This document shows, piece by piece, positions 26,601-41,300 of a DNA stretch of 64,000 nt. How positions within the stretch are numbered: position 1 is the stretch's first letter; each line of letters begins with the position of its first letter. The stretch is from assembly GCF_900496995.4 (NCBI RefSeq), contig NC_044008.1:4874453-4938452 (forward strand), written 5' to 3'. The position numbers and the translations under genes are program-made. This DNA comes from Aquila chrysaetos chrysaetos (taxonomy: Eukaryota > Chordata > Aves > Accipitriformes > Accipitridae). Under the pieces are notes generated by a model that did not search any database, was not told the origin of the DNA, and worked only from the letters and a program-made list of their open reading frames with translations.

Positions 26601-29600
26601 TTTTTGAAGGAGCAGAGTAGGTTACAGGGCTCCCAAGGGTGAAGACTTAAGTGATGATAAAATAGATGAACGGATGGTCTGTTTGGGCTTCTGCAGTCTG
26701 CATACTCTGCAGTACTCATTGCAGTGATCTGCCCAGTATCGGGCGCAGCTGGGATGTATAGAAGGATTTGGTGATTAATGCTTACAATATGTACTCTTGG
26801 AGTGGTTTCTCTAACAGGGTCATACGTTGCACATTGATTCATACTCATGTGTCCCGCTGCTTTCAGGCTCTTGGTTTCACTAGATGGCACCACCAAGCAG
26901 CCGCTCTGCTCGCATCCCCAGCTGCACTGCCAGCAGTTAGAGAGGATGCGCTGAATTTATTATTTTTTTTCCATTTCCCTCAAAAATGTCACAGCTCATT
27001 ATTTTTAACTCTGCATCTTGTTCAAGCTGGCAGCGTGTTTGGGAACTGATTGTGGCAGATTTAACCCGCTGTCCATCTTGAGCTCGTTAGTGCTGGTGAG
27101 GAGGAGAGTGGTTCCAGCAGCCAAGGCGAGGTCGGGGATCTGGACCCTCTGTGTCTCCCTGAGGTTTGGAGGCAGCGTGCTTGGGGCAGCAGCTGTAATG
27201 ATGATGTCTCTAGTTCTAGATGTAGCTATTAGCAACCTTACCACAAAGCAAGACAGTGCCACTGAATGCCCTTTGCTTTTGGTTTGTTTGTTGTTTTTTT
27301 TTTTTTTTTCCCTCTAATTAATAAATCTAATGTAGTGGAAAAGCCTCTTCCAGGTCTCCTTGTTCCAGAGCATTGGTACATGTGGGTTTAAAGGGAGAAG
27401 AGTTGCCCTGGTAGCTGGTATTTTCTAAAATGGGCTTCTAGCTGGAGCGACAGCAAAACAGTCAAAAATTACTTCTGCATGGGATGTGGTACTTGGTACT
27501 TTTCCATTAGCAGCTCCTATTTGTGCATGTAAAAGCTGGTTGAACCCGAGGAGAGCATCACATCTCTGTGACAAACTAACTGGGACCCTCTGAGATGCTT
27601 CTGCAATGCTCAGACCCCGCTCTGAGTAAAACTAGGTAAAAATCCAACTTGCTGTTATCTCCAGGTAGTAACTAGAGAAAACTCAGAGCAGCAACTGCAA
27701 GAGACAGCACCAGAGAACTCCTCCTTAGAGGAGGACAGATGTGAAGGACTGCAAGGAGCAAACTCTTCTATGGCCAGAGGGGCTTCATTTAAAGAATCAT
27801 AGAATGGTTTGGGTTGGAAGGGACCTTTTAAAGGTCATCTAGTCCAACCCTCCTGCAATGGGCAGAGACATCTTTGACTAGGTCAGGTTGCTCGAAGCCC
27901 TGTCCAACCTGACCTTGAATGTTTTCAAGGAAGGTAGAGTTTCTTCAGATATTTTTTTTCAGGGCATGCGGTTGGTGGTACTGAAGCCGTGTGTCTCGGA
28001 CTACTGTTCCACAGTGGTAGCCAGTGGGAATGCAAAATATTGTGTAATGAAATAATGTTTTAGTACTAGCTGGTGCAAGCGTGGAGCCATGCCAGCTTGC
28101 GGGGTTTTGGGGGTTGGCACTGGTACCTCTATGCTGGAGATGTAGGCAAGGTCCTGCTTCCTCAAAGGTCCTCTGGTCCTGTTAGCTATAAGGAGGAGAT
28201 GCCTTTATTGTGCTGCTGTGACTCAAAAGCTAAACAGACTCAGGCCATTACATTTTGCTGTCGCTACCATAATTTCAGGTTGCCTGGAAGAATTATTAGG
28301 GCTGATAGGTAGTAATGAACCCTCCCTAGCTTCCCTTAGGTCACTTCCCAGGGCATGAAAATGCTGCTGCTGAAGGATGCCAGAAGCACACACCTACCTC
28401 CCAAACACCTCTGCTGTTCATCCTTCTGACCTGTGGGTGCATGCGTTGTTTCTGGTTAGTTTGGAGCCAGGCCCTTCGGCTTGGCTCAGCTTTAGACTGG
28501 CAAATGCTGAGGGTCCTCCAGATTTTTTTGACTACTTTTGCATTGAAGATTGGCACAGACCGCACATGTGTATCTGTGCAGTTCTGCTGGTTAATGTAAC
28601 CTTTCTGATTTTCTTTGCAGTAAAACGATTTAGGGAACCAGAGGAAGAGAGGCGTCCCTGGAGGATATGGTGAGATTTTTAATTTGGAGCTTGAAAAGAC
28701 CATGTAAATGTAATATTATTTTCTCTTATACTAACAGTCTTCTAGGCCCTCTGAATATCCTGCATGGTATTTAGTCATTAAGTGAAATGCTCTGCTGACG
28801 CTTCCCAAGGAAACCTCCATAAAGTAGCTAGTGCTCCCTAGAAGTAAAATTCCCTGCCTAGCTCCTCCAGAAAAGCTGGTTTTTACTGTAGGTGACTGAA
28901 CTGAGAGGTTATGGTCCCCTCTAATCTGCTGGCATCCCTGCACATGGGCTCTCTCCCAGACAGGGTCAAGTTTTGTTCTTAAATTTGATTAATCACTTTG
29001 GTGTCTCCTGACCAAGCTCAGGCATAGGCCAGGCAACATGTTTGGCCGTGCGTTGGTATAAGGTAGCCGGGTATTGCTGTCAGCTTTGGACACCTCTACA
29101 AAGCATCTCTTTATTGTAGGATTTACAGGCTGCCAAGAGGCGGGCATATGGTTGGGGTCAGCTTATGGTCGGGCTGGCTGGGCAGCATGGAGCTACCCGC
29201 TAACGTTAGTGGTGAAAAGCCTGTCGGTCTCCTCAGTTTTGTTTCTTCCTCTAAAATAATTTGGGAACTCTATCCAGTTCCCTGTGGATGGGTGCAAAAA
29301 TTGTAAGTAGCTGAACACCTTCCCTGCACCTACTGCTGGTTGGAGAAACTGAGGCTGGGCTGGGCACTGGAGGGTGAACTGCCCTTTGCTGGAGGCTAAA
29401 ACTCAGCAGCAGATCTGTGAGACTGAGCTGATATGTGCTGAAGTGGGTTTTTGGTTTGGTTTGGGGTTTTTTTTAAGTATTTGGAGTTGGCCAAACTGCC
29501 CCTTTTCACCACGTACAACTTCTTGGGCATCAGGACTGCATCTCGGAGGAAAGCAGATCCGTGCAGTGTTTTTGCTTGGGTGACTGCTCTGTTGCTGGTG

Positions 29601-32331
29601 CTCCAGGGCATAGATCTTTTTGCCTTTTTTCTCCAGGTTTTATGATACTTCCAAGCAAGCAATAGGTGCCCTCTTCATCCACTTTGCCAATGTTTTTCTG
29701 TCGGATCTCACCGAAGAGGATCCCTGCTCTCTGTAAGTACGCAAGGTGCTTGCATTCATGTCCTACATCTGTAAAAGGAAGAAGCAAGCCTCTTGGAAAA
29801 TGTCATGCACAGTGAAAACTGATGTATTTGAAGTCCTACATGGGGATAAACCACGCTGAACTTATTTTCAGGGTCTGGGTTGTCTTCTGGTCTTTGCAAT
29901 CTGCTGGTCTGATGGAGATGAAGTAGTGCAGCCATGCTTTTCTGATGATTAAAAGCTCCTTGAAATATACTGGCAAAAAGCTGCAGTAAATAATGCAGCG
30001 GTGTCCCATGCAACTGCAACTCTTAAATCTGCCATTTGTTTGCACACCAGACTTTGCAATTTGGCTGGTCTCGGAGCAGTATTGAGAATGCTTTCCTAAC
30101 TGTGTGGGTGAAGGCCTTTGTCCAACGTAAGGATATTTTTTTGGATATTCAGATGCACCTCCCACATGTATTCCCATAGTCCTGCTGGGGGGCTTTCTAA
30201 GCCAGAGTTAGGACTTAATGCAGAAGTGCTACCTGTACTTCAGACCAGCCACTTTGCAGCTACAAATTTAGTTTCAGAATTAACTTTATCTTGTTTTGAG
30301 AAACTTTTCTAGGCTCCAAAATGCTGCTGAAAACCTTCTGGCCCATCTCCTTTTTATATATAAAAGTGCTGCACCTTGATATGTTTCTTTAAACAGACAC
30401 AAGTTTGGCTGGGGCTAAATATAACCTCTGAAATGATTTATCGTTGTTTTTTAAACAGACACTGTTTTAAAATAAACCCTTCTGTGCTTATGCTGTGCCC
30501 TTTGGGGTTTTTTTTCTTTTATTCTTAATGTGTATTTTACATTTCCCTGTGCTGCTTGACTTGTCATCCTGAACCAGGCAGCTTAAAACTCTACAGCCCT
30601 GTCCCTGGGCTTTGAGGTTCATATACTGTGTCCTGCCCAGTATAAACCACTAGAGCCTCATGTTTGTATCGGAGTACTGTGATTTCAGCAGCTGGAAACT
30701 GTATTAAGCTAGCCTGAGCCTTTGGGTGTAGAAAAACTTAATGTCATGTTTTCGAAGTGGATATCAAAAGCAGATTGTTATTTTCAGTGTCTTTATTCGG
30801 AGGCAGTATCAAGTTCTGGAAAAGGAAATGTTCATTCCTGTAGCTCTGTGCTTGGTATTTTCTTCATGCTGTAGAAATCTGGCCTGATCTGGCAGAAAGT
30901 ATTCCAATAATGGAAAACTGGCCAGAAAACATTAGTCTGAATGATATTTTTTTTCTCTGGAGTTCATTAAAATACCAAGCCCTGGATTAGAGCTTGGCCC
31001 CGCAATCCCCAGAAGGTCCCTGCAGGTCTCCTGCCTCTGGTTCTTTCTCCAGTGAAGCTGCAGAGCAAACCTGTCGAGCCCAAATCTCCTTGTAGGGATG
31101 GGTTCAGCTCTTGGATCTGCAGTGAGGACCCTGAACTGAAGACTTTTGGGGACCCCAGGATGCCTGCTGTTGAGCCAGGGCTTGTCACCTCTCCCAAGAC
31201 CTTCTGCTTCTCAGTCTGTGTCTCTGCTCGTAGGAGCCTCTTGCAGCTGCTCAGTAAAATGGACTTTTTTGTCTCTTCTGCATAGCTTGCAGAGCGGCTG
31301 TGGTGTCTAAGAAGCTTCCATTTTCTTGTATGAAATTCCAGAAATGTTTGGTTCTGTTTCCCTGAAACTTGGGGTTTCATCCTAATAAGAACACAAGATG
31401 CTACAAATGGAAAGCCTCCTTTTTGGGGGGTAAATCTTAAGCAAGGCTAGCCCAGGAAGTATTTAATGCTATATGAATAAATGAGCAATGCCAGAGAGTT
31501 GGCAGAGCCTGCTCCCTTCTCTGCTGAACAGGCTTTTAAACTAAGGAATTGCTGGTAAGGCTATAGGAAAATCCAATAAAAGAGAAAGGAAGTGAGCTTG
31601 GACTATTAAGTGGGGATTTTTTTTAAATCTTGGGGTTTTTTTAATGGATTCCCATATTGAAATAAAAGATTTTGAATAAGATTTAAGAACACAGCTGAAA
31701 CCTGAATTTTCCTCTGCTCTTAGCTACCTTATTAATTTCATCCTTGATGCCACGCTGGGGATGCTGCTGATCTGGCTTGGCGTGAAAGTTGTCTCCTGGA
31801 TCGTGCAGCATAAGAAGTACACGTACCTGGTCTTCGGAGAATATGGTAGGTGCCAACCTCTCCGCACAAAAGCGGCTTCTTTGCTCCCAGCTATGAACAG
31901 GGAGAAGGAAATGGTAGAAATTACAGTTTGGGGATAAAACACGTGAGCAGCCTGCTTCTGTTATCCCTTCTCCAAGGAGCTCGCAGCGTGGTCGTGATCG
32001 GTGTGTTAAATGCTGGGACATCACTAGGTCGCGGGTAACTCTGCTGCCTTGCCAAGCACCCTTGAGCGTAGCGGGTTGGTGATGAAAGGCTGAACGTTTC
32101 CTTGGGCAGATAATATACCCCCAGGACATGTATATGGTAAATTAAGGTGTTTGGGTGTGGCGGGTGGTGACTTTTGTAGGGTTCTTTTGGTTTTTTTCGT
32201 AGCCTCTCAGTTCAAAACATGGAGCTGTGCTTGCATTTGCCTTGAGGCGTAATAGGCATCAGCAGGACATAGCCTGGCCCCAAAGCTGAGCTCTCAAATG
32301 ACTTGGGGAAGGGGTGTGGAGGTGCCAGCTG

Positions 32332-32384
<53 letters not shown>

Positions 32385-35300
32385 AAAAAAAAAACCCCAA
32401 CAACAAAAACCACGACCCCCCTCAATTTTAAGCATGCCTGAACCTGGCCTCTCTCTTCGATTCCTGCCTTGAGTTGGAGAAAAGGAGTTTCCGAAAAGCT
32501 TTTCTCAGCCAGCCCCACTAGAGGGTAGCACTTCTCTTCAGAAAGAGCAGAGCCAGCTTCCAGGAGAGCAGTGCTGCTCTGTGGCTGCAGGGAAGGGAAA
32601 AATTAACCCTTTGCCTATTTCAGGTTGTATCTAATATAAAGACGAAGTCAGTCTTACTTTAGAAAACACATCCTAGTCCTACCAATCACGTTCCCACCTT
32701 TAAGACCTTAATCATTAAGTCTATTCTGAAGGTCGTCTCATTCCTTTGTATTCTTAGTAGCTGCTCTGATAACCGAGCTGGTGAAACTTGGACCAAAGTA
32801 GGATTAGTGTGGAGACCCCACTGGCTTGTGAGCTCTTACTCAGGCTCACGTTCAGCCTGTGTAAATGGGTCATGGCACAGGATGAAGGGGATGGTTGAGT
32901 TTGTGAGACAGCAAACGGATGGGTTGAAATGATGGGACATGGCAGGGCTGACTCTCATCAAACCTGAGAGCGGCTTTAGAGGCTGCAGTGGTCTCCAGAG
33001 CAGGTTCAGCACCCTGACACCATGTATTTGGTGGGGACTATGTGTTTTTTTTTCCTAATGGCTCTTTCTCAAAATGCTGAGGAGCCACAGAGTGCTGAAG
33101 TCATTCAGATGAGACAGCAGAGAAATCCAGATATTCTTGGTTCGGGGACTGGCATTTTTTTCCCCCTTTGAGCAACAAGGACTCAAAGCCCAGCCACAGT
33201 CATCCCAGGGCACAGCGTCAGCTTCACATGCCACATCTGCAGTTGAGCAGAAGCAAGGAAATGTTGAAGTGTATTGACAGCTTGCTTTAACCTTGCAGAG
33301 CAGTAATGAACTTCCATTGAGCTGTAGCTGGCCCCTCATGAAGGCTGGCTTAGACTACAGAAACAGTTCACTCCTCTGAGGAAATCTTGCTTTCATTAAT
33401 AATAAAAAAAAAGTTTCTGCTGTTGCTTGAATTTAGGTCTTGAATGGGGGATTAAATATCTCATCCACCGAGCGCTGCTCTTGGTGCAGGTCTCTGGCCA
33501 GAGTGACCACAATGGAAAAGTTAGGTGGAAGTCAAGTGGCGTGTCCAATGCAATCCTGCTGTAGGGCTAGGGAAGGAAAACACTGCTATCCTCATCTCAG
33601 ATGTTAAGTAACTTCCAAAATCATTTGGAAGATGCTAGTAAACTTTGTACAGTTTAATACAGGCTCCAGAAATATGATTTGTTTTCTAGTCTAATTGCTG
33701 TACCAGACTTTATGTTGCTTTCCTCAATTCTCCTGAGGAGCAAAAGCGTCTCGTGCAGTCCTGCAGAGGAGGAAGGGCAGAATACCAGGGAAGCACCAAA
33801 TCTGTGGTGCAGACAATGGTGAGTGCCATTGCTCCAACCATCAGGAAAGAACAGTTGTGTCTTTGTCCAGTATAGCCAGTACCCATCTACCTGCATGGTC
33901 TTCAAGAAAAAAAAAGAAAAAAAAAAAAAAAAAAATCTGTTGCAGCTGCTTCCTTTCTGACCCTGCAACTCTTGGTTGCATCCCTGCAACTGATGCAAAC
34001 CGCTGCAGTTACCCTTTGTTCTGGGCTCCAGCAGTCCCTTCTGCTCTGCCGTCGGTGTGCCTGTCTCCACGGCCCTGGGTGGTTCTCCCTGTATGACTGT
34101 AGTAGCTGCATTAATGGGGAAGGAAAGAAAAGGGAAGGGAAAGCACCTAAATCTATGCTGCTATTTTAAGCATGCAGCTGTCCAGGACTATTTAGAAAAA
34201 TCAATTGCTTTCGTATTTCCGAAAACCAGGAGACGGCCATTCTGAGATCAGCTTCTCTTGTGCCTGAGCTCTTAGCCAAAGGCTGCCGCAGCCAGGAATG
34301 ACCTGGTTTTTAGCTAGTGGAGAAGTCAAAGGCTCCCATATGCTTATGTTCCTCCATCTTTGCCCAACAGATCTTGATTACTCTTTGGACTGCCTCTAAG
34401 CACAGGAAACTGCTTTTTAAAAGGCTGCTGTCTCTTCTGAAGATGCTTGGCTCCTACGATCAAAGGTTGGAGAAGTTCATTTTTCATCGTGGTTCAAGTA
34501 GGCTTTGGAGAGTGATGGTTGCCTTACACAGACTCAAAGCTAACAAACTCCACAAATGCTCTGTGCTCCATCGCTCTCGCAGGGTAGCAGCAGGCCGTGT
34601 CTATAGGCCCTTTCCCTGTAGGGAACTTCTGCAAGGAGGAGAACAAAGCAGAGTTTAAGCTGCAAAGGACTTGGGAGGTGGATACCCAAGGTCTTGGAGG
34701 TGCTGGTGGGCCTATACGGACTGAGCAGGGGAGATGCTGGCTGGAGTCAGAGTGTGCAGATGAAGCCTAGTTCAGCTTTGTGCCCCACCTCCAAATTTCT
34801 CCGGCCCTCTTCTCCCTCCCTCATTCCCATGGGAATAAGCAGGTCCCTAGAGGGAGCCTCTGGATGGCTGCAGTGTCCTGGCATTTTAGTTGTGTCTAAT
34901 AACTCTAAAGCGTTACTTTAGAAATACTGGATTATTTCTTTTAAGTACACAAATACTATGAATTTGCATTAAGAGATGGTTTCTGCAATGTGCAAGTAAC
35001 ATGCTCTAGAAAAGCATTAAGAAACGAGGGGGAGAAAAAGAGGGTGTTCTCGCTTGAAAATGCCTCTTTGGATGCCCATCTGGATGCTGACTTGTGTATG
35101 ACCGTGGTTGTGGTCACTGACTAGTCTAAGCTTGATGCTTTGTGCTCATTCACTGTCTGGAAATGGAAAAGCATGTTGCTTGGAGGCCTTTAAAGTCTGT
35201 TTAGTGGCCTGTTGAACTCTGCTGGTCAGATTTAGTTATAGGAGAATGTGCTCTGTGCCAGCTGCTGAGTTTAACTGAGGACCCGTGTAGGCTGCTTTTG

Positions 35301-38300
35301 GCCCTGTTGTGGTGGTGTACAAAATTTCCATAACAAATATTCCCACGTCCTGAAGCAGCCAAGGGAGCTGGCTCCTAATGCTTGAGGAAATACTGCTGAA
35401 AATAGCTCTAACCTGAGGGGCTGTCCTGTCCTTAGCATGCTTGGCCTTTCCACCCCTAGGACCAGGGGAGGAAAAGTAAGGAGGGGACTGAGGGTCGAGT
35501 GTGTGGTCAGGTCCCTTGCTCTCAGCAGGGCTGCAAACCTTTGAACCTCCTGGCTCTGGAGGATAGCAGCAGTGTTTACCCCGCTGCACTGGAAGTATCT
35601 CTGGGGACCGAAGACCCAGAGCAGTGGTGTGACGCTGCAAACTGGGGACTGATTCCAGCTGTATACTCGCTTTTAGTTCAGGTGCAGAACATGCCAGAGA
35701 GGGTCTGGGATGTCCACTGGACACACCTGGCTGCTGGATGCGTTAGGTCCCAGTCTCTGAAAACCTGTTCTTGCCCTCCAGGTGAGCACTTCTCTGCAAT
35801 TCAGATGCTTTGCTGCTATTTCTTATCGTCCTCTGTACTTGGCACTGATAATTACATCCCTTGGTTTTGGAGGTGTCATTTGAGTATCTTTTAAGAGGTT
35901 TTTATTGACTTTTTCTATCCTCACCGTGTCACCCAGTACAATTTTCAGTGCCTTCAAATATTTGCTTTTTCTCAACCCCCCTGAACCCTTTGCTTTGGCT
36001 ATGGTTAAGCTTTTTCCTACCTGCTCAGTGCACACGCAGTCCCCAAAAGACTGTAAATAAAGCTGTCTGGCAGTAACATGTGGGCTATGCTGACAGCTTG
36101 GTACATTAGACAGCCTGGATTAAAACTAATCCTGTTGTGTGGTAACAACTCAAATACCTCAAGCAGTGCCACTTTTGCTCTGCGAGCAGTCGGGCTCCCA
36201 CGCACAAGCGGAATATGTGAGACGTGGTTTGTGTGAGCTGCTGCAGGCACCAGTGGTCCTAGGTCTGCACCTGGGAAGTTTTGCTGATGGTGGGGAGCAC
36301 CAGCGACACTGCGGGAGGAGACCAGTGTAAATGCAGTGTGTGCATCCTTCGGGTTGAAGGAGGATATTTATTTCTATCAGGGTGGGAGAAGGCTATAGGA
36401 AGGTTTGAGCAAAGGGTGTTCATTAAGCGAAAAAGAGAGGTTGGTGGTAGAATCAATGTGTAGAGCTGAGATGTCCTGGGTTACCTTCCAACTAGGACTG
36501 GGGACAAGACACTGGAAGTGTTCGAAGGGAGCAGGATACATGTAATCTCCTAACAGGTGTGATGTGGAGGCTGCGAAGATCCTTTGGACCAGTTCCCTAC
36601 TCTCCTACAAGGAAAGGGAAGCTCTGAACACAGCAAAGAGGAGGGCATCTATTTTTCTTTTTTTTTTTTACTTTGGGTTTTTTTTTTTTTAGCCTCCAGG
36701 TAGCAGATTAGTATTTTGCTGGCTGGCAATCTTGTGTGACAGAAACAGTCCTGTAGGCCCTCACCTAGATTTATGGAATGGAAACACTTCATGTAAGAAG
36801 AATCCTCTCCCATCCATGGAGCAGGGCACCTCTGGACAGCACTTGATCCATTGAAGACATTAAGTTGCATCTGAGGATGCCTCTGACCATCTTGCTGTAG
36901 GACGCCAGCACCTCGGTGAGGTGTGTGGTTAGCTGGGATCAGCTCAAGTTTTCCAGCCTTGCTTCCTAGCTGTGGAAGGAGGAGATGTGTCCAATCTGTC
37001 TTATGGGCTTGTCCAGGGACCACACCAAAGCTGCCTCTTCCCTGATGAGATGCCAATAGATGGTGACTTGTATGTTACTGGTATTAGTCAGAGTTAGATG
37101 AATTAGTGGTGAGTTAGACTTGGATAATGGCCACTCTGAGGTGGATCAAGGATCCTCGGATGACTTCAGACCTGCTGATGTAAGGAGCAGCCAGCTGAGC
37201 TCCTTGGTGAAGGGGAAATGAGCCACCGTCTATAGCTGAAGTCATCCTTGCAGCCCTGTGGGCCATGCTGCTGTTTCATTTTCATCTTTATCCTGAGTTA
37301 TTTTGGCACAGAGAAGCCTCCTGTCTTTGGGAGACCAAGATGCAGTAAGAAGTAACTGCGGAGACACCCTCTGATCTTCCTGTCAGGGGATGGAAATTAA
37401 GTCCTGTCTAATTCTCTGCTCCAGGATGGACTCCTGTACAGAAACATCTCATCCCGTAGTCTGAAAACAAAGCTCAGAATGGAAAAGGAGGAGGAAGATG
37501 TTGCAAACCAGTAGCAGTCTTGAGCTGTTTAAGGTGATAGAGCAGATGGCCAAATCTGGCCTCTGTGTAGGTCTGTGGGTCTTTTTCCATACCCTTCCAC
37601 TGTCTACCCTGGACATGTAAGAAGTGCTGATGTCCCTCTAACTGTGGAGGAGATTCACAGCATCTTCTGTAGGCGATGCACAAAAGACCAGAGTGAGAAA
37701 TAGGAATATTTGAAGCTCCATGCTGTGATGGAGGCACCTTTGGCAAGGTGGGATGTGGTGGGTAGTAAGGGGTGCAGGTCTGTCCTGCTTGGTAGTGCAG
37801 ACTTGCTGTACTACTTGCACATGCCCTGTATGCTTAGCAAGTGAAGCTGGCCTAACTGGGGCAGACCTCTGGTCTCAGAGAAGTGGGGTTCCCTGGGTAG
37901 GATCTTGCAGTTGCACAGTAAAAACTGTTCTCTAGCAAAGGGAGAAAAGGTTTTCCAAAGGTTGTCAAACTTCAAGAAAACTCAAGAGCAATTTGATGGC
38001 TTTCTTCCAAACTGGAAGTGAAGGGAAAATTTTTTGGGCGAAGAGCTGTTAACCTTGGAGACATGGGCAAGTCCATGCTGAGTGTGGGTTAAGAAGCAGG
38101 TTGTCTTCTCCAGTGTCTGTGTATCAGCCTGGTTAGCCAAAACCTGGCTAGGGCTGTCTAGTGCACAGTATGCAAAACTAAGAACCATAGCCTGCCGTTT
38201 GTGATGATGAATGGTAGAGATCTCCTATCCCCAAAAGGGTGTGAGGGGCCAGGTATCTGGGACAGACGTCAAACTTGCTGCTGCTTTTTGGGCAAGCTAA

Positions 38301-41300
38301 GATGACAGAGGGAAGTGTTCCGCGAGTGCCGTCGTGACTGCAGCTCAGAAGAGCCGACTTGCAAAGGGTGCTGTGGCTGTTAGTCCTGTCTCCCCATGGG
38401 GGACAGAACACAGCTGACAACACAGAGCAAAAGGGAAAGAGTTCAAATGCAGGAAGGACACAATGGATATGTTTGTTTTCCTGTTTTGTTTGTACTCGCA
38501 GCTCGGATGGGTGATGGTAACACGGGGGTTTGTAGGACAATTGGTCGGTCTTGGGGTATGGGGCAAAGACCCCCGCTCTACCTCACCTGTGCCAAAGACA
38601 GCTAGGCACGCGAGTCCGCCGGGAGAGGCTGTCCACACTTCAGGAGGATCAAAGCCTCTCTGACGCTGGCCTTTAACTGCCAGCCGCCTGTAACGCTGCT
38701 CCCGTCTCCTCCGCAGACCACCCATTAAGCCGTTGCCCGCCAGGGAGCGGAGACGTGTGCTTTCTGAAATCCTCTGCGGGCTCTGCTGCTTGCGCTTGCA
38801 CGTAACCTTCCTGGCTCCCTCTTCCTTCCCTCCCTCTGCGCGGTTGCCTGCTGGCCTGGCGCGCTCTCCTCGCTGTCATCCCAGCTCAGCAGCTTCTCTG
38901 CACCTCTGGCTTCTCAGTCCTTCCCTCTCCCCTCCTTCGCTTCCTTCTCGAGCACAGCTTGAGCAATCAAAAAGGTGGGACGCGAGGTGATCGTTCGGAG
39001 GTCTCCGGCATGGAGACGCCGTACGCTTCTACTTCTTAGCCGTAGCTTTGCAACGAGGCAGATGTTTTGGTATGTTGCTAACAAATGACAGAATAAGGAC
39101 AAATACACACGCAAACCTGTTTTGCCCTTGCTGGGAAGCAGATCCCCCTAGAGCTGGGCTTGGTTGGATACCAACTCTTACTAAATCCTGGTATGCACTG
39201 CTGGTCTCTGTGGCCAGAGGTTTACATAGTGGTTTGGATAAATGTGCTTTTTGCAAACTGCGGGTGGTGTCTTCCCCTGCCTCGTCTCAGCTGTATTGTG
39301 CTGAGAAAAGTGGGGCAGAGCTCCCAGTCCGCTGCCATCCGACAGCACGTCGAGCATTGGCATCTCACGGTGGGTTGGGTTCTCTTGCACAGATGCAATT
39401 CCAAATTTTGGCCTGATTATGCTAGAAACAAGTGTTGCCGGGGGTTATCTTTATATTCAAGTGGTAAAAGGAAATGCTGCAGCTTTCCTAAGCCAGATAC
39501 TGTAGCTCAGTTTTGCGGACCTGAGATACTCTGATGAGTCTGGGAAGATGATAACCAGCTGTCAGGGTGCTTACAGAGGGCTGAAGCAAGCACATGTAAT
39601 AGATACGGTACCATTATCATTGTTAACAATGCAAATATGCTTTTACTTATTACTTGGTAAGTACCCCATTGGAAGCATTCATATTTAATTAGCATTGATT
39701 CTTTTTGAGTAAATTGCTCTAAAACCTGGAGCAATGGAGCCCCTGTCTCTTGCTCAGACAGCAAGTATCATGTAACCAGCCGTTCACCTCATCAGCAAAA
39801 AAAAAAAATAATTCTGTTTAGGACTGAAAGCTTATGCTTCTTGTATTGAAATTTGTGATCAGAAATTTTCACACTGTTGCTGGTGACTGGGTGGGTAAGG
39901 CTTAGCAGGAGACAAATCGCAGATGATGTCTTTAATGACTGGCTTTTTTTACTTTTTTTTTAATAGGGGAGTGTGCAGGATACTTACTGGTCCTTGTATA
40001 GAGGAGGGTCAGTCCAGCAGTGTCTTGTCTCGGGGATTGCTATGGGGATTAGTTTTAATTCAGAAAGGATTATCAGTCTGCCATTCTGGTCAAAATGGCC
40101 AGGATTTTGTGAGCTACTCCTAAGAGGCTCCTATCCACTGGAAAGGTGGGGGAAAAGTGGAGGGGACCCATCTCTGCAGACTTTTCTAGGTTTGCCAAGG
40201 TGAAGAGAAATTAAATCTCTGGTACCTTGATAAGAGGGTACCAGACAAGGGGCGAACAAAACAACTGATGCCCCAAAGCAACGCATGCTTGTAAGGAACC
40301 GTTTGAGTAGGATGCTGAGGTTTCTGAGCTTTGAAGCTTTCTCTAAGGAGGATTTTAGTGGTCTGTGCTTTGAGGAGAGGGGATACTTGCACCCTTTTAC
40401 AAGCAGGGCTTCCTCCCCCCAAACCCCTGTATCCAGCCAGCTCAAAGTAGCTCAACACCATGGGGTGGATACTGGTAATGCCCATCGGTGGCTGAAGGAG
40501 AGGGGCAAAAATGCATCTCGAAGGTCCTGTGCATCCTTGCCCCCAAGTGGAGGAGAACGTATTTGTTATCTAAACCAAGATTCATAAAAGTTGATCCAGT
40601 CTCCTTAGAGTTACCAGGAATGGCTTTTCCATTAGGTACACAAGATACAGCTAAGCTGTGGCCCTCGAGAGCTCAGGAGTGGCTGTGAGTGCTGGGGTTG
40701 CTGGATAAACAGGGAATTTCAGGTCTTCAGGCCTTCAGGCAGAGCCAGAGCTGTGTCTCTCCCCTTTTACAGAAGCTGCCTATCTGCCTTGTGGGATGCT
40801 TGTAGGACTTGCTCCAGCAAAGCAGTTGATCTAGAAAGGACAGGCAATGGGGCAAGGGGATGCAAAGCAAGATTTTTGGTGGCGGTTTTCTCCTCTTGGT
40901 GCGTTTCAGAGGTAAGGAATGGAGAACAAGGCAGGAGGAAGATGAATACAGATATTGTTAGCATCTGGGAGGTAGGTAGGGCTTTTTAAGTCATGTCTGA
41001 AATTCCTTTGTTACTTGCTTGCTCTTCAAATTAACCAGAGGTCTGGTTAATTGCCATCTTCATTTCAGAATCAGCCCTAAAAGGAGTAGAAAAAGAGAAC
41101 TGGCTTCTAGAACAAAAGGCTGGTGGCAACCTATAAGGGAGAGGTCTCTTGCTTATAGCCAAGTTTAATTCAAAAGCACAACTGCAGTATGAAAGGCAAA
41201 TAGCTGCCCTGATAACAGGGATTCTCCACAAATGGAAGTGGGGTGCATTTTTGCCTTTCTGTGCCTATTTTTCTACATCAGTTTGCAAAAATGCACTGTG

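Larger units (their letters stand above)
14662..28620 (+). other. Intron 1 of the STIMATE-like gene (about 14 kb)
   Basis: The largest intron, running from the GTGAGTACC donor to the TTCTTTGCAG acceptor. Contents recognised are two CR1 tails, the 39-bp tandem duplication, and T-runs at about 22466-22484 and 27293-27310. The first ~100 bases still belong to the CpG island. No other coding exon is recognised. Confidence 0.85.

Noticed and set aside
32336..32394. Processed pseudogene or retrocopy ending in a poly(A) tail
   Set aside because: No coding similarity or target duplication is recognisable upstream of the A run.
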